A stretch of 64,000 nt of DNA, taken from assembly GCF_002288925.2 (NCBI RefSeq), contig NW_022098076.1:69190631-69254630 (forward strand), read 5' to 3'. Position numbers and translations under genes: made by a program. This document shows, in pieces, positions 25,889 to 38,651 of this stretch (the stretch's first letter is position 1; each line of letters begins with the position of its first letter). The notes below the pieces were generated by a model, which was not told the DNA's origin, did not search any database, and was given only the letters and a program-made list of their open reading frames with translations. This stretch comes from Delphinapterus leucas (Eukaryota > Chordata > Mammalia > Artiodactyla > Monodontidae).

Positions 25889-28271
25889 TAGTTATTCAAT
25901 AGCAGAATAACTGAGGCAGAAGAACGGAAAACTGACCTGGAAGACAAAATAGTGGAATTCACTGCTGCAGAAGAGAATAAAGAAAAAAGAATGAAAAGAA
26001 ATGAAGAGAGCCTAAGAGACCTCTGGGACAACATTAAACACAACAACATTCACATTATAGGGGTCCCAGAAGGAGAAGAGAGAGAGAAAGGACCAGAGAA
26101 AATATGTGAAGAGATTATAGTCGAAAACTTCCCCAACATGGGAAAGGAAATAGCCACCCAAGTCCAGGAAGCATAGCGAGTACCATACAGGATAAACCCA
26201 AGGAGAAAAATGCTGAGACACATAGTAATCAAATTGGCAAAAATTAAAGACAAAGAAAGGTTATTGAAAGCAGCAAGGGAAAAATGAAAGATAACATACA
26301 AGGGAACTCCCATGAGGTTAACAGCTGCTTTCTCAGCAGAAACTCTACAAGCCAGAAGGGAGTGACATGATATACTTACAGTGATGAAAGGGAAGACCTT
26401 ACAACCAAGATTACTCTACCTGGCAAGGATCTCATTCAGATTATATGGAGAAATCAAAAGTTTTACAGACAAGCAAAAGCTAAGAGAATTCAGCACCACC
26501 AAACCAGCTCTACAACAAATGCTAAAGGAACTTCTCTAAGTGGGAAACACAAGAGAAGAAAAGGATCTACAAAAACAAACCCAAAACAATTAAGAAAATG
26601 GTCACAGGAACATACATATCATTACCTTAAACGTGAACGGATTAAATGCTCCAACCAAAAGACACAGGCTTCCTGAATGGATACAAAAACAAGACCCATA
26701 TAAATGCTGTCTCCAAGAGACCCACTTCAGACCTAGCAACACATACAGACTGAAAGTGAGGGGATGGAAAAACATATTCCATGCAAATGGAAATCAAAAG
26801 AAAGCTGGAGTAGCTATACTCATATCAGAAAAAATAGACTTTAAAATAAAGAATGTTACAAGAGACAAGGAAGGACACTACATAATGATCAAGGGCTCAA
26901 TCCAAGAAGACGATATAACAATTATAAATATATATGCACGGAACACAGGAGCACCTCAACACATAAGGCAACTGCTAACAGCTCTAAAAGAGGAAATCAA
27001 CAGTAACACAATAATAGTGGGGGACTTTAACACCTCACTTACACCAATGGACAGATCATCCAAAATGACAGTAAATAAGGAAACAGAAGCTTTAAATACA
27101 CAATAGACCAGATAGATTTAATTGATATTTATAGGATATTCCATCCACAAACAGCAGATTACACTTCCTTCTCAAGTGTGCAAGGGAACGTTCTCCAGGA
27201 TAGATCACATCTTGGGTCACAAATCAAGCCTCAGTAAATTTAAGCAAATTGAAATCATATTAAGCATCTTTTCTGACCACAATGCTTTGAGACTAGAAGT
27301 GAATTACAAGGAAAAAAATGTAAAAAATACAAACACATGGAGGCTAAACAATACGTTACTAAACAACCAAGAGATCACTGAAGAAATCAAAGAGGAAATC
27401 AAAAAATACCTAGAGACGAATGACAATGAAAACGCGATGATCCAATACCTATGGGATGCAGCAAAAGCAGTTCTAAGAGGGAAGTTTATAGCTATAAAAG
27501 CCTACGTCAAGAAACAAGAAAAATCTCAAGTAAACAATCTAACCTTACACCTAAAGGAACTAGAGAAAGATGAACAAACAAAACACAAAGTTAGCAGAAG
27601 GAAAGAAATAATAAAGATCAGAGCAGAAATAAATGAAATAGAAACAAAGAAAACAATAGCAAAGCTCAGTAAAACTAAAAGCTGGTTCTTTGAGAAGATA
27701 AACAAAGTCGATAAACCATCAGCCAGACTCATCAAGAAAAAGAGGGAGAGGACTCAAATCAATAAAATTAGAAATGAAAAAGGAGAAGTAACAACTGACC
27801 CTGCAGAAATACAAAGGATCGTGAGAGACTACTACAAGCAACTCTCTATGCCAATAAAATGGACAAATTGTAAGAAATGGACAAATTTTTAGAAAGGTAT
27901 AACCTTCCAAAACTGAACCAGGAAGAAACAGAAAATATGAACAGACCAATCACAAGTAATGAAATTGAAACTTTGATTAAAAATCTTCCAACAAACAAAA
28001 GCCCAGGACCAGATGGCTTCACAGGCGAATTCTATCAAACATTTAGAGAAGAGCTAACACCCATCCTTCTCAAACTCTTCCAAAATATTGCACAGGAAGG
28101 AACACTCCCAAACTCATTCTATGAGGCCACCATCACCCTGATACCAAAACCAGACAAAGATACTACACAAAAAGAAAATTACAGACCAATATCACTGATG
28201 AATATAGATGCAAAAATCCTCAACAAAATACTAGCAAACAGAATCCAACAACACATTAAAAGGATCATACA

Positions 28272-28484
28272 GGGCTTCCCTGGTGGCGCAGTGGCTGAGA
28301 GTCTGCCTGCCAATGCAGGGGATACAGGTTCTTGCCCCGGTCCGGGAAGATCCCACATGCTGCGGAGCGGCTAGGCACGTGAGCCATGGCCACTGAGCCT
28401 ACGTGTCCGCAGCCTGTGCTCCGCAACAGGAAGGGCCACAACAGTGAGAGACCCGCGTACCCACCCCCCCCAAAAAAAAAAAAA
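28272..28484 (+). mobile_element. CHR SINE inserted in L1 ORF2
   Basis: A forward CHR SINE with poly-A that splits the L1 reverse-transcriptase domain. Perfect 14-bp duplications (AAAAGGATCATACA) at 28258-28271 and 28485-28498 show that it landed after the L1. Confidence 0.96.
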
Positions 28485-31400
28485 AAAAGGATCATACACC
28501 ATGATCAAGTGGGATTTGTTCCAGGGATGCAAGGATTCTTCAAAATACACAAATCAATCAACGTGATACACCATATTAAGAAACTGAAGAATAAAAACCA
28601 TATGATCATCTCAAAAGATGCAGAAAAAGCTTCTGACAAAATTCAACACCCATTTATGATAAAAACTCTCCAGAAAGTGGGCATAGAGGGAACCTACCTC
28701 AACATAATAAAGGCCGTATACAACAAACCCACAGCAAACATTCTCAGTGTTGAAAAACTGAAAGCATTTCCTGTAAGATCAGGAACGAGACAAGGATGTC
28801 CACTCTCACCACTATTATTCAACAGAGTTTTGGAAGTCCTAGCCACAGCAATCAGAGAAGAAAAAGAAATAAAAGGAATGCAAATTGGAAAAGAAAAACT
28901 GTCACTGTTTGCAGATGACATGATACTGTACATACAGAATCGTAAAAGTGCCACCAGAAAACTACTAGAGCTAATCAATGAATTTGGTAAAGTTGCAGGA
29001 TACAAAAGTAATGCACAGAAATCTCTTGCATTCCTGTACACTAATGATGAAAATTCTGAAAGAGAAATTAAGGAAACACTCCCATTTACCACTGCAACGA
29101 AAAGAATAAAATACCTAGGAAAAACCTACCTGGGGAGACAAAAGACCTGTATGCAGAAAACTATAAGACACTGATGAAAGAAATTAAAGATGATACCAAC
29201 AGATGGAGAGATATACCATGTTCTTGGATTGGAAAGATCAATATTGTGAAAATGACTCTACTACCCAAAGCAATCTACAGATTCAATGCAATCCCTATCA
29301 AATTACCAATGGCATTTTTTACGGAACTAGAACAAATCATCGTAAAATTTGTATGGAGATACAAAAGACCCTGAATAGCCAAGGTGGCCTTGAGGGAAAA
29401 AAACGGAGCTGTAGGAATCAGACTCCTTGACTTCAGACTATACTACAAAGCTACAGTAATCAAGACAATATGGTACTGGCACAAAAACAGAAACATAGAT
29501 CAATGGAACAAGATAGAAAGCCCAGAGATAAACCCACGCACCTATGGTCAACTAATCTATGACAAAGGAGGCAAAGATATACAATGGAGGAAAGACAGTC
29601 TCTTTCATAAGTGGTGCTGGGAAAACTGGACAGCTACATGTAAAAGAATGAAATTAGAACACTCCCTAACACCATACACAAAAATAAACTCAAAATGGAT
29701 TCAAGACCTAAATGTGAGACTGGACACTATAAAACTCTTAGAGGAAAACATAGGAAGAACACTCTTTGACATAAATCACCGCAAGATCTTTTTTGATCCA
29801 CCTCCTAGAGTAATGGAAATAAAAACAATAATAAACAAATGGGACCTAATGAAACTTCAAAGCTTTTGCACAGCAAAGGAAACCATAAACAAGATGAAAA
29901 GACAACACTCAGAATGGGAGCAAGTATTTGCAAATGAATCAACAGACAAAGGATTAATTTCCAAAATATATAAACAGCTCATGCAGCTCAATACTAAAGT
30001 AACAAATAACCCAATCCAAAAATGGGCAGAAGATCTAAATAGACATTTCTCCAAAGAAGACATACAGATGGCCAAGAAGCACATGAAAAGCTGCTCAACA
30101 TCACTAATTATTAGAGAAATGCAAATCAAAACTACAGTGAGGTATCACCTCACTCCAGTTAGAATGGGCATCATCAGAAAATCTAAAAACAACAAATGCT
30201 GGAGTGGGTGTGGAGAAAAGGGAACCTTCTTGCGCTGTTGGTGGGAATGTAAATTGATACAGCCACTATGGAGAACAGTATGGAGGTTCCTTAAAAAACT
30301 AAAAATAGAATTATCATATGATCCAGCAATCCCACTACTGGGCATATACCCAGAGAAAACCATAATTCAAAAAGATACATGCACCCTAATGTTCATTGCA
30401 GCACTATTTACAATAGCCATGGAAGCAACCTAAATGCCCATCGACAGACGAATGGATAAAGAAGTTGTCGCACATATACACAATGGAATATTACTCAGCC
30501 ATAAAAAGGAACAAAACTGAGTCATTTGTTGAGTCGTGGATGGACCTAGAGACTGTCATACAGAGTGACGTAAGTCAGAAAGGGAAAAACAAATGTCGTA
30601 TATTAACGCATGTATGTAGAACCTAGAAAAGTGGTACAGATGAGCTCCTTTGCAGGGCAGAAGTTGAGACACAGATGTAGAGAACAAACGTATGGACACC
30701 AAGGGGGGAAAACCACGGTGGGGTGGGGATGGGTGTGCTGAATTGGGCGATTGGGATTGACATGTATACACTGATGTGTATAAAATTGATGACTAATAAG
30801 AACCTGCAGTATAAAAAAGCAAACAAAAAAAAACAACTAATACTAAACTTTCTTTGGGTTATTTGTATGGAAATATGTTAATATAAATGTTTCAGATATT
30901 ATATGAAATTTCTAAAAGTCTCATATGATTTTATGTCATAATTCTAGTTATTACTTAAAATGTATATCTCAGAAAAAACTAAAAACAAAAAACAAATTAA
31001 GGACTTTATACCCTGAAAGAAGCAAACAAGACTTGAGAGGAAGCAGAAAGGGGAGGCAGAGAGCTGTTTAATCAAGCTGAGAAAACAATAATGTTTCCCA
31101 GTATCAAATTTAGAACCTGTTGTAGCCCCTTTCTAAATTGAAATTACACTTGGCTCTTCAAAACTTATTTATGATTTGGCATTTCTATAACACTTCCTTT
31201 CTATGGCAGGCTTTATGAAAAGACTATTACTTACTGCAATAAGCAAATGAACTTAAAAATGAATAAGAAGTTTTCAGTCAAAATCAAATATCAATTTCCC
31301 TAGAAATATAGAGCAGGCATAATATTGCTTAGCAAATTTCAAATATTTATAGACATTGGTAAATTTATCCTTATAAAAATTTCCCCGAAGTGGGCAGAAG

Positions 31401-31494
31401 CTAGAGATCCTTTGGCAGACGAAAAAATTGTGTGTTGCTGACTAAATACTCTGTGCAAACAGAGGAACAGAAAAGGATCATTTTTTTTGTTATA

Positions 31495-31990
31495 CAGGAC
31501 TTATAGCAGAGATTGCTAGGTCTTACCCCCAAATCCATGTTCCTCTTTCCTTTAGTAACAGAACCTCAGGTAACAGACTACATTCACCATCCTTTCTTGC
31601 TAAAGGGTATGAATATGTGACTATGCTCCAGCCAATGCAAAGAAAGTAGAATTGAAATGCTGAGTGGGACTTCCAGGAAGTCTTTTTAAAGGGAAGAAAT
31701 GCATTCATCTTTGCCTCTTTTTACTCCCTGCAGCCTTGAAAGGCCGATGTAATGGCTGTTTATAGTTGCTATTTGGCCGAGGGTTAGAAGCTAGTGGCTG
31801 AGGGATGATGTAGCAGAAAGAAAGGAGCCTGGGTTCCTTTTGACATCCTGAGGCCATCATAGCAGCCCTGGACCCCCTCCCTCTGGCTTTCTTTTACATT
31901 AGAGAAAAAAAAAAAAAAAACTTCTATCTTATTTAAGTCACTGCAATTTTGATTATTTTGGGTATATGCAGCTGAACCCAATCCTATTCC
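31495..31990 (+). mobile_element. MLT1-like (ERVL-MaLR) LTR
   Basis: Carries the typical 3' part: GAGCCTGGGTTCC, GCAGCCCTGGACC, then AAACTTCTATCTTATTTAAG before GTCACTG. An A-run (about 31904-31920) has expanded in the middle. Confidence 0.7.
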
Positions 31991-32370
31991 AAAACCAAGC
32001 CTATCTGAATCAGCACAAATATCAGACCGTACTTCCACTGGGGAATGAAACTTAACAAAATAAGATGGTAATTTAAGGTTCTAGTTTTAACAATCATGTA
32101 GTTTCTCAAATAAACTATGTGTTGTATGCAAAAGCTTTCATTGCATACTGACAACAAATGCTTAATAAACATGAATGCTGAAGAAGAAAATAAAGTTTTA
32201 AACGATTTCTACAATTAGTATTTCCCAAAGTAATATTATTTTGGACAAGTTAATAACAAGAGCAAATAATAAGTTAATATTTATAGAAATATGACCCTAA
32301 ATTTGGTGAACAAAGTTAAAAATATATAATACCCTTTTCCTCAAAACTATTACTTTTTGAAAGATAATGA

Positions 32371-32687
32371 AGGGACTTCCCTGGTGGCGCAGAGGTTAAG
32401 GATCCGCCTACCAATGCAGGGGACACGGGTTCGAGCCCTAGTCCGGGAAGATCCCACATGCCACGGAGAAACTAAGCCCGTGTGCCACAACTACTGAGAC
32501 TGTGTGCCACAACTGCTGAAGCCTGTGGGCCTGAAGCCCGTGCTCCGCAACAAGAGAAGCCACTGCAACGAGAAGCCTACACACTACAACAAAGAGTAGC
32601 ACGTGCTTGCCGCAACCAGAGAAAGCCCAGGCACAGCAATGAAGACCCAACGCAGCCAAAAATAAATAATTAATTAAAAAAAAAAAA
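32371..32687 (+). mobile_element. Longer CHR-family SINE with target-site duplication
   Basis: A forward copy of the long subfamily, with repeated CTGTGTGCCACAACT-like units and an A-rich tail. 12-bp duplications (GAAAGATAATGA) at 32359-32370 and 32688-32699 flank it. Confidence 0.94.
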
Positions 32688-33501
32688 GAAAGATAATGAG
32701 GCACAAAAAGTAACATATAAAGTCACACATAATTATGTAAACACTGCTTTGAGACATAACACCAAGTATTTTTATTGTGTTAAGATGTTTGTGAATGTAT
32801 TTTTGGTAACAGCAGTTATGAATAGATGATTCTTGATAAGATATAATGGGAGCAAAAGGTATTATGATTTTCTGCAGTTGAATCAGCTTTAGTTTCTCAT
32901 GCAACTCAGAGTTTTATGCTATTCAGATGGAACACTGCACAGGAAAGCATTTTACTTATCAAAACACTGGAGGAGACTCCATTTTACATGGGAACAATGG
33001 CTTTTTAACAGTGCTTGATGGAGAGACATTAGGAACCTTGCCTTGAAAGCCATTAGCAAATTTATCTAGAAAATTTTATGCTACATCATGAACTAACCAG
33101 CAACTGAAGACATCCTAAACTGCTTAGTGTGCCAATTGCCCCTATGAGCTGCTTTCAGGAGACAGCAATGAATATCATAGATACTGAAGCATAAAAAGTT
33201 GAAGGACATGGGCAATTCAAAGAAAATGATGCCAAAAACTCCATAGTGCCAAAAAAATTTAAACAAACTTGCATTTTACTTTGGAGTAACATTTTTTCTT
33301 TCTATTTCCAAGTAAATTTTAACTTTGTTTCTCAACTAGCCCTGCCAATAGAGGAGCTTTTCCTTACACTGCCAAACTATCAATTCAAACTTGAAATCGA
33401 TCACCACTTCTTTTTCTCCTAAAGCAAGGTACCTTATAATATATAATAAATAATATAAGCTCACCTGAAGCAGGTGAGTTAGAGATTTAAGTCATTCTTT
33501 T

Positions 33502-33709
33502 TTTTTTTTTTTTTTTGGTGGTACGCAGGCCTCTCACTGTTGTGGCCTCTCCCGTCGCGGAGCACAGGCTCCGGACGCACAGGCTCAGCGGCCATGGCTC
33601 ACGGGCCCAGCCACTCTGCGGCATGTGGGATCTTCCCAGACCGGGGCACGAACCCGTGTCCCCTGCATCGGCAGGCGGACTCTCAACCACTGCGCCACCA
33701 GGGAAGCTC
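33502..33709 (-). mobile_element. CHR SINE with target-site duplication
   Basis: A reverse-oriented, near-consensus copy. Duplications of about 13 bp (AAGTCATTCTTTT) lie at 33489-33501 and 33710-33722. Confidence 0.95.
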
Positions 33710-34149
33710 AAGTCATTCTTTTAACAATCAGTTATGGAATTAAATCTAGCCATCTGTCTCAGTTGTCCTGTTTTGTTCAAATCCTCATAATTTAAAATAA
33801 AGAACAGTAATGCTCATTAATGAGATTCATCTACCAATTACTGAGCAATTGGAAACAGCAGCTACTCAATAAGTGACAGCTGTTGCTATAATGTCTCTTG
33901 AAGCAAAATACTTTCATTTTATTCTCACCTTAACATTTCTTGTGTTAAGCTTCTAAAATCTACAAAAATCATAAAACTGAACTATAAAAGGGAGGGTCCT
34001 TTTATTTTTTATTCCTTTTATTTTATAAAATACTGACCGTAAACGTCCCTGAGAGATTATCATTTTACTGATTTTATCTGCCTTCCCCATCCTAGTAAGA
34101 AATCACTTGCCATAACTGAGAGGATTGCTAAGAGACTGCTATTAGTAAA

Positions 34150-34310
34150 TTCCTCTCAGAAAAGCTCTCAAAGTATGCTCTAAAGATGACCATCTACATC
34201 AAGACCACTGAGGCTTGCAAACTGCAGATTCCTGGCCTGTTCAAGACTACCGAAGCAGAATCTTGCTGTGAAGCCCAGGAACCTGCATGTTTATGATAAG
34301 CATCATTGCC
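34150..34310 (+). mobile_element. MER5A-like hAT fragment
   Basis: Has TTGCAAACTGCAGATTCCTG and CAGAATCTTGCTGTGA blocks of MER5A. Diverged, with approximate edges. Confidence 0.55.
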
Positions 34311-35053
34311 TTAAAATCAAATCCAAACTCCTTAAGCTGAAAACCTATTCCTCCTTGTCTGCTTTTCAGAGTAACTGGGAAACACTAAGTCTCTAAATTG
34401 TGCTTTCTTCAAGGCTAGAAAGCTGTCTATCTCTCTGTATTAGTAAGCTAGCTGCAGTTATTCAACTTTCCTTCTTTGGTTTCTCTCGCTCTCACTTTTT
34501 TGACATTTATGTACTATTTCCTCCCAAACTTTCTCAACCCCTCAATGACCAGTAAAACAGTGAATGTACACCAGCCAGCAACAACTATACTGGAGGATTA
34601 GTTCACGGAATCTATACTCTACCCTGAGTTCCTGTATGGATCCCTGTTATGTGGTAATGTAAAAAAAAAAAAAAAGACAATTCTGGACATGTTTTATTTT
34701 CCATGGGCAAATTCCTCTGTTTCATGCACTGCATTTTGGGAATCTTCCCAACTCTTCCCACTGAAATTCCATCTCTGAATTAACTGTGTAATGCTGAACA
34801 TCAATTTTTCTCCCAAGTATGGCAGCCATCCAAATTTGTGTCAGGCGTGAATTACAGGAATATATGCTTACCCTGCCCTAAATTCTGAGCACTGTTAAAG
34901 ATCCAGAAGATGCCCAGGTTAGGCTGAGAGCACAGCATTCTCCCCAGAAGCAATTACTCCTATGCAGATGCAGGAAGCATTTAAGGGTGCAGCATTCAGC
35001 CAGACAGCTCTCCTCTACCACGCTTATGCCAGTTCACAGTCAGCACTTCATAC

Positions 35054-35171
35054 CTGCCCAGCCAGTGTAAACAGTGCTATCCCGAGGGTCTGCTGACTTT
35101 AGGCCTCTCTCCATTTGCTGAAGAAGCTCTCGAATCTTATTGTTCAGGCGTTGTGAGAACTCAGTAGTCAG
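35054..35171 (-). CDS. LANCL1: LANCL1 second coding exon (residues 28-67)
   Basis: This 118-base exon begins LTTEFSQRLNNKIRELL and ends TVYTGWAG. It includes the conserved SADPRD stretch that leads into the first GxxG-type repeat of the LanC toroid. The acceptor is CTACAG at its high-coordinate end and the donor is GGTATGAAG at its low end. The exon ends after one base of a glycine codon (phase 1), and the next exon completes the codon with GT. It lies 3.4 kb downstream of the first coding exon and 21 kb upstream of the third. Confidence 0.97.
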
Positions 35172-38100
35172 CTGTAGGTATTAAAGGGAAAACAAATATC
35201 AAAAAATATGGGGCACTGGGTGTCCTGGACTAAAATAGGAGGGTACTTCATTTCCACTTAAGCTACATTTTATTTGCCTAAGAGAACTGGACAATTACTT
35301 TATTCTTAAACAAGAACAAATTAACAAAACTTAAAAGTACTACTGTGTTTTCTTACTCAAGTTGGGAAATATTTTTGATGTAACTTAAATGTTTTACATA
35401 AAATTTTTAGTTAAATACTAAAAAAGGCTGCCAATGATAAACTGGATCATAGTAATTTCCACCTACTAAGAATCATCTATTATTTAAACCAATATTTTTA
35501 TTATAATAAAAGTCATTTTATTAAACTAAGCACAAATCAGAAAATGTTTGCTGTTTTCAAGCCACTGGAGTTTTAGTATTCAAGCAGCAGCAATGTTAAT
35601 CCCCTAAAGAAACATTCTAATTGCTTCTGTTATTTGAAAAATGAAGATAAACATTTATAAAAAATCCATTTATTAAAAATGTATAAACATTTTTAAAAAA
35701 TTGTAGAAGTAGCATAAGAAAAGCAAAAAAACCTCACAGATATCAGGAGCCTTCAGCAGAGTGGAAAGAACATCAGACTAAGTATCAAAAACCCATGCCC
35801 AGCACAGTGCCCAGAAGGCTTGGGGCCTCATAAATACTGCTCAATGAATGAGCCCGGCTACATCCTTATCCACTATTAGCTGAGTGACCATGCTCAACCC
35901 ATAACTCCTTTATGCTTCAGTTGCCTCTGTAAAGTCAGGATAATAATACCTGTCCCACCAATTTCAAAAGGTGCATTGAGGATCAAATGAGATTGTGTCT
36001 CTCATGTCGTTTGCATTCAGGGATGTAAATGCTGATAGTTTTACTATTTTAAGCAGTCCAATGGTCTATAAAATGTAATAATTTGGATATAGGTTGAAAG
36101 CACACTGAGGCTGGGGTGTGGGGTTAGTGACATCCATATAAAGGCCCACAGATGTGGCACAAACGGTGAGGCATACCGAATAATTATGTTATTTGTTCTA
36201 AAAGTAACTGAAAAGTATTTTGAAAGTTCTGTAGACACTGAATCATGAAGTGTCTTAAAAGAGCATTTTAATGTATCTTTCAATATTTTTAGGAATCTGC
36301 TGTGATTCCCAGACTTGGATTTCACAAAGCAGTAAAACTGTGAAACGATGTTGGGGAACATTACAAGGATACAAGACATTTCATCACACAAGGACTGTAA
36401 AAACAAACCTAACCTATTTACTCCCTGTTAGCATCATAACCTCATTTTTTAAAGAAGGGCATTTAAAAACTGAAAAAAGTAGAAAAAGTGGTATCAGAAT
36501 TATTAATAATAATAAAAGATATTAAGGTTTACTGATACTCTGAAGAGTATCTCTGATAAGGCAAATCAGACGATTAACCATATCTGGGTTATTTATTCTA
36601 AGCACCACTATGATCCATTATTTCACTATCTGAAGAAGAAACCAGTGTTTGATGGACACACTCCCTTTATTTAACAATGTCTGCCAAGGGGTTAAGATTT
36701 CAACAAGCCTTAAAAATACATTTTGTACGGTAAAATATACTTCAGTATTGATATAAAAGGTCTATAAATCTCAACTAGATAGAAGAGTGCATCTACATAA
36801 GAACATGTCATATTCTGTTCATAGATCATGGATAATTTATCATCTTGCCTGGCCTTACTGTAAGCAACCAAGAATGATGAGAATGCCTCAGCCTCAAGAA
36901 GGGAAGTCACTTTCTATTTGGCACAGAATTGCATTTAAGAAAAGTGAGCTGCCTAAGAATACTGATTGCTTGTAGCAGACCACAAAATTATTCAAACCTA
37001 GGAATAATTTGAAGAGTGTATAAAAACGCTTTTTTTCTGATAGATGCCAGGAAATAGAGCAGTTCCTTATTGAAATATTTGCATTAACAAATTAAGGAGG
37101 ACAGATCTTCAGGGTCCAATCCTTGATGTTCAACATTAAACAATTTTAAAACTGGTAGGTTAATTTCTTTCTGGGATGGGTCCAAAAACCATGTGTTAGG
37201 CAATAAATTACACTATTATTTTGGGGCCAGAATTCAAATTTGTGAACATTTTTTTTCTCCGTTAGAAACAGAGTTAAATTTATAAAAAGCATTTACTTTA
37301 TAAACAGCCTAAATAGTGAGATACATTTTATTGAAGGCTGCTGTCATTAGGATCCATCCTCAAGTGTTCTCTTTGCCAAGTAAGCATGAAGCAGCAGGTC
37401 TTCCTCCAACAAGACAAGACAAATGCTTCAGCTTCAGGATCTGCAGAGCTGGGCAGAATGCAAGTCCAAATAGCCAAAAGGAAGCCATCTGACTTCAAGG
37501 TAATGATTACAGGCTTTGTTTAGGGAGTTCATTTCTGCTCTTAAAAGAATCAGATTGATTCTAGCTCCATATACATTTCGGCAGCCTTCTATCTTACAGC
37601 TCTTCTCCATCTCTTTCATTCCTCCTACCTGCATTACTCACCCAAGTTAATTTATAAATGACAAGTGTTTTAAGGAAAGAACCAACAGAATCACTGAAAG
37701 TTCACTTGGCAGATATGAAATCTCTAAGGCCCTTACATCACATGCAAAATGCTTTGCATATGGCTGATAAGCTTAGAAGAAATAAACTGGTAAAATTTAA
37801 AAAAAATGTGTGCACATTTAAAGATATCACTCTTCCAACCTAACTCACTCTTAGGATTTCTCAACTAGGTATTCTTAAAAAGAACTGTATTCCCTCTTAA
37901 CAACTATATGCAGAGGCGTGAGAAAACACAGGCTTCTGGTATCTCACATCCAGGTTCTCTTTCTTACACTGACTTGTGAGGTGCTCACCAGTTAAACTGA
38001 CCAGTTTTATGTATTTATTTATTTTCCAGTTGTGGGGATGTCCTGGGAAGAGTGGAAATGATACAAAGATTTCAGGGACTATGTCCCAAATCTCTCTTAG

Positions 38101-38570
38101 CACTTTCAGTTTAAAGATGTCTTCACCACATTCTGGTTTACTCTCGTCCTTACCCTGTCCATACGCCTGTTCAATCACAAAACAGTAACACGGCACCCAT
38201 GAAATGCCATCAGGATTTCTCACCTCTCTTTAAAAAACAAACCAAAAGTGATCAAAAAATTCAAGATTACACAGAAAATTGCAGAGCCGCGAATTTTTAT
38301 AATTTAGATATCAATGTTGAGGCTGTTTCAATTATTAATTATTGTTGATAATATTAACAGTGACTCCTTACAGAAGTTCAACATTTGAGAGCTCAAATTG
38401 TATATTTTCACATATACTTTATATATTTAAAATATATTTTGTATGTTTATAGTGAAACTCTATTATATTTTTTAAAAAAGGATGCTCATCCCTTTCTTTC
38501 AGGCAAAACTGAACTTTCCAAACACTCGGGGCTGGAGGTAGGGGTGCAGGCAGATATTTCCCAAACTCAC
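35172..38570 (-). other. LANCL1 intron between first and second coding exons
   Basis: AT-rich sequence with a MIR-like segment near 35790-36010. The ORFs present show no family resemblance, and I see no other gene or recent repeat. Confidence 0.75.
35790..36010 (+). mobile_element. MIR-like SINE fragment
   Basis: CTATTAGCTGAGTGACCATG and TCTGTAAAGTCAGGATAATA follow MIR order, and an AGCACAGTGCCCAGAAGGC block precedes them. Diverged, perhaps two overlapping copies. Confidence 0.6.
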
Positions 38571-38651
38571 CCTCCCAGCAGAATCAAAGTAGCCTTCGGC
38601 CAGGGATTTGTTATAATCGGCATAAGGATTCGGGAAGGCCCTTTGCGCCAT
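38571..38651 (-). CDS. LANCL1: LANCL1 first coding exon (residues 1-27)
   Basis: This exon encodes the LANCL1 N-terminus, beginning MAQRAFPNPYADYNKSLAEG and ending FDSAGR. The ATG at 38651 has a strong context (A at -3, G at +4). The exon extends upstream to 38667 as 16 bases of 5' UTR, preceded by a good acceptor (pyrimidine tract then TTCTGCAG). It ends in AGG followed by the donor GTGAGT at 38570-38565, phase 0. In the family this segment precedes the first helices of the alpha/alpha toroid. The start was chosen because it matches the known N-terminus exactly. An open frame runs on into the intron for a few codons, but that is read-through past the donor. Confidence 0.97.

Larger units (their letters stand above)
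25205..30832 (+). mobile_element. L1 LINE, 5'-truncated and degenerate, antisense to LANCL1
   Basis: The element begins just before the L1 ORF1 start (ATG near 25239) and runs to a 3' end with an A-rich tail near 30832. ORF1 coiled-coil and RNA-binding segments are visible but broken by stops. ORF2 endonuclease motifs are present ([21 protein letters not shown]), as are reverse-transcriptase motifs ([46 protein letters not shown]) and the C-terminal segment to about 30433. ORF2 is cut by stops near 27104, 27890 and 29172 and by a SINE at 28272. It cannot move on its own. It lies in the largest LANCL1 intron in the opposite orientation. Confidence 0.95.
13886..35053 (-). other. LANCL1 large intron between second and third coding exons
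   Basis: A 21-kb intron that holds most of the repeats on the left side. These are MLT1-like LTRs (about 16390-16860 and 31495-31990), a hAT relic near 19270-19440, a 55-bp tandem duplication at 18250, a hairpin at 18816, MIRs near 20880 and 23880, the large L1 at 25205-30832 with nested SINEs, and SINEs at 32371 and 33502. The blocks 13890-16390, 21840-23840 and 24110-25200 show nothing I can name. Confidence 0.8.

Noticed and set aside
25364..26049. Long open frames on both strands around the N gap
   Set aside because: They are readings through a CHR SINE and 100 Ns. Similar Gly/Ala/Arg-rich peptides come from every CHR copy in the window.
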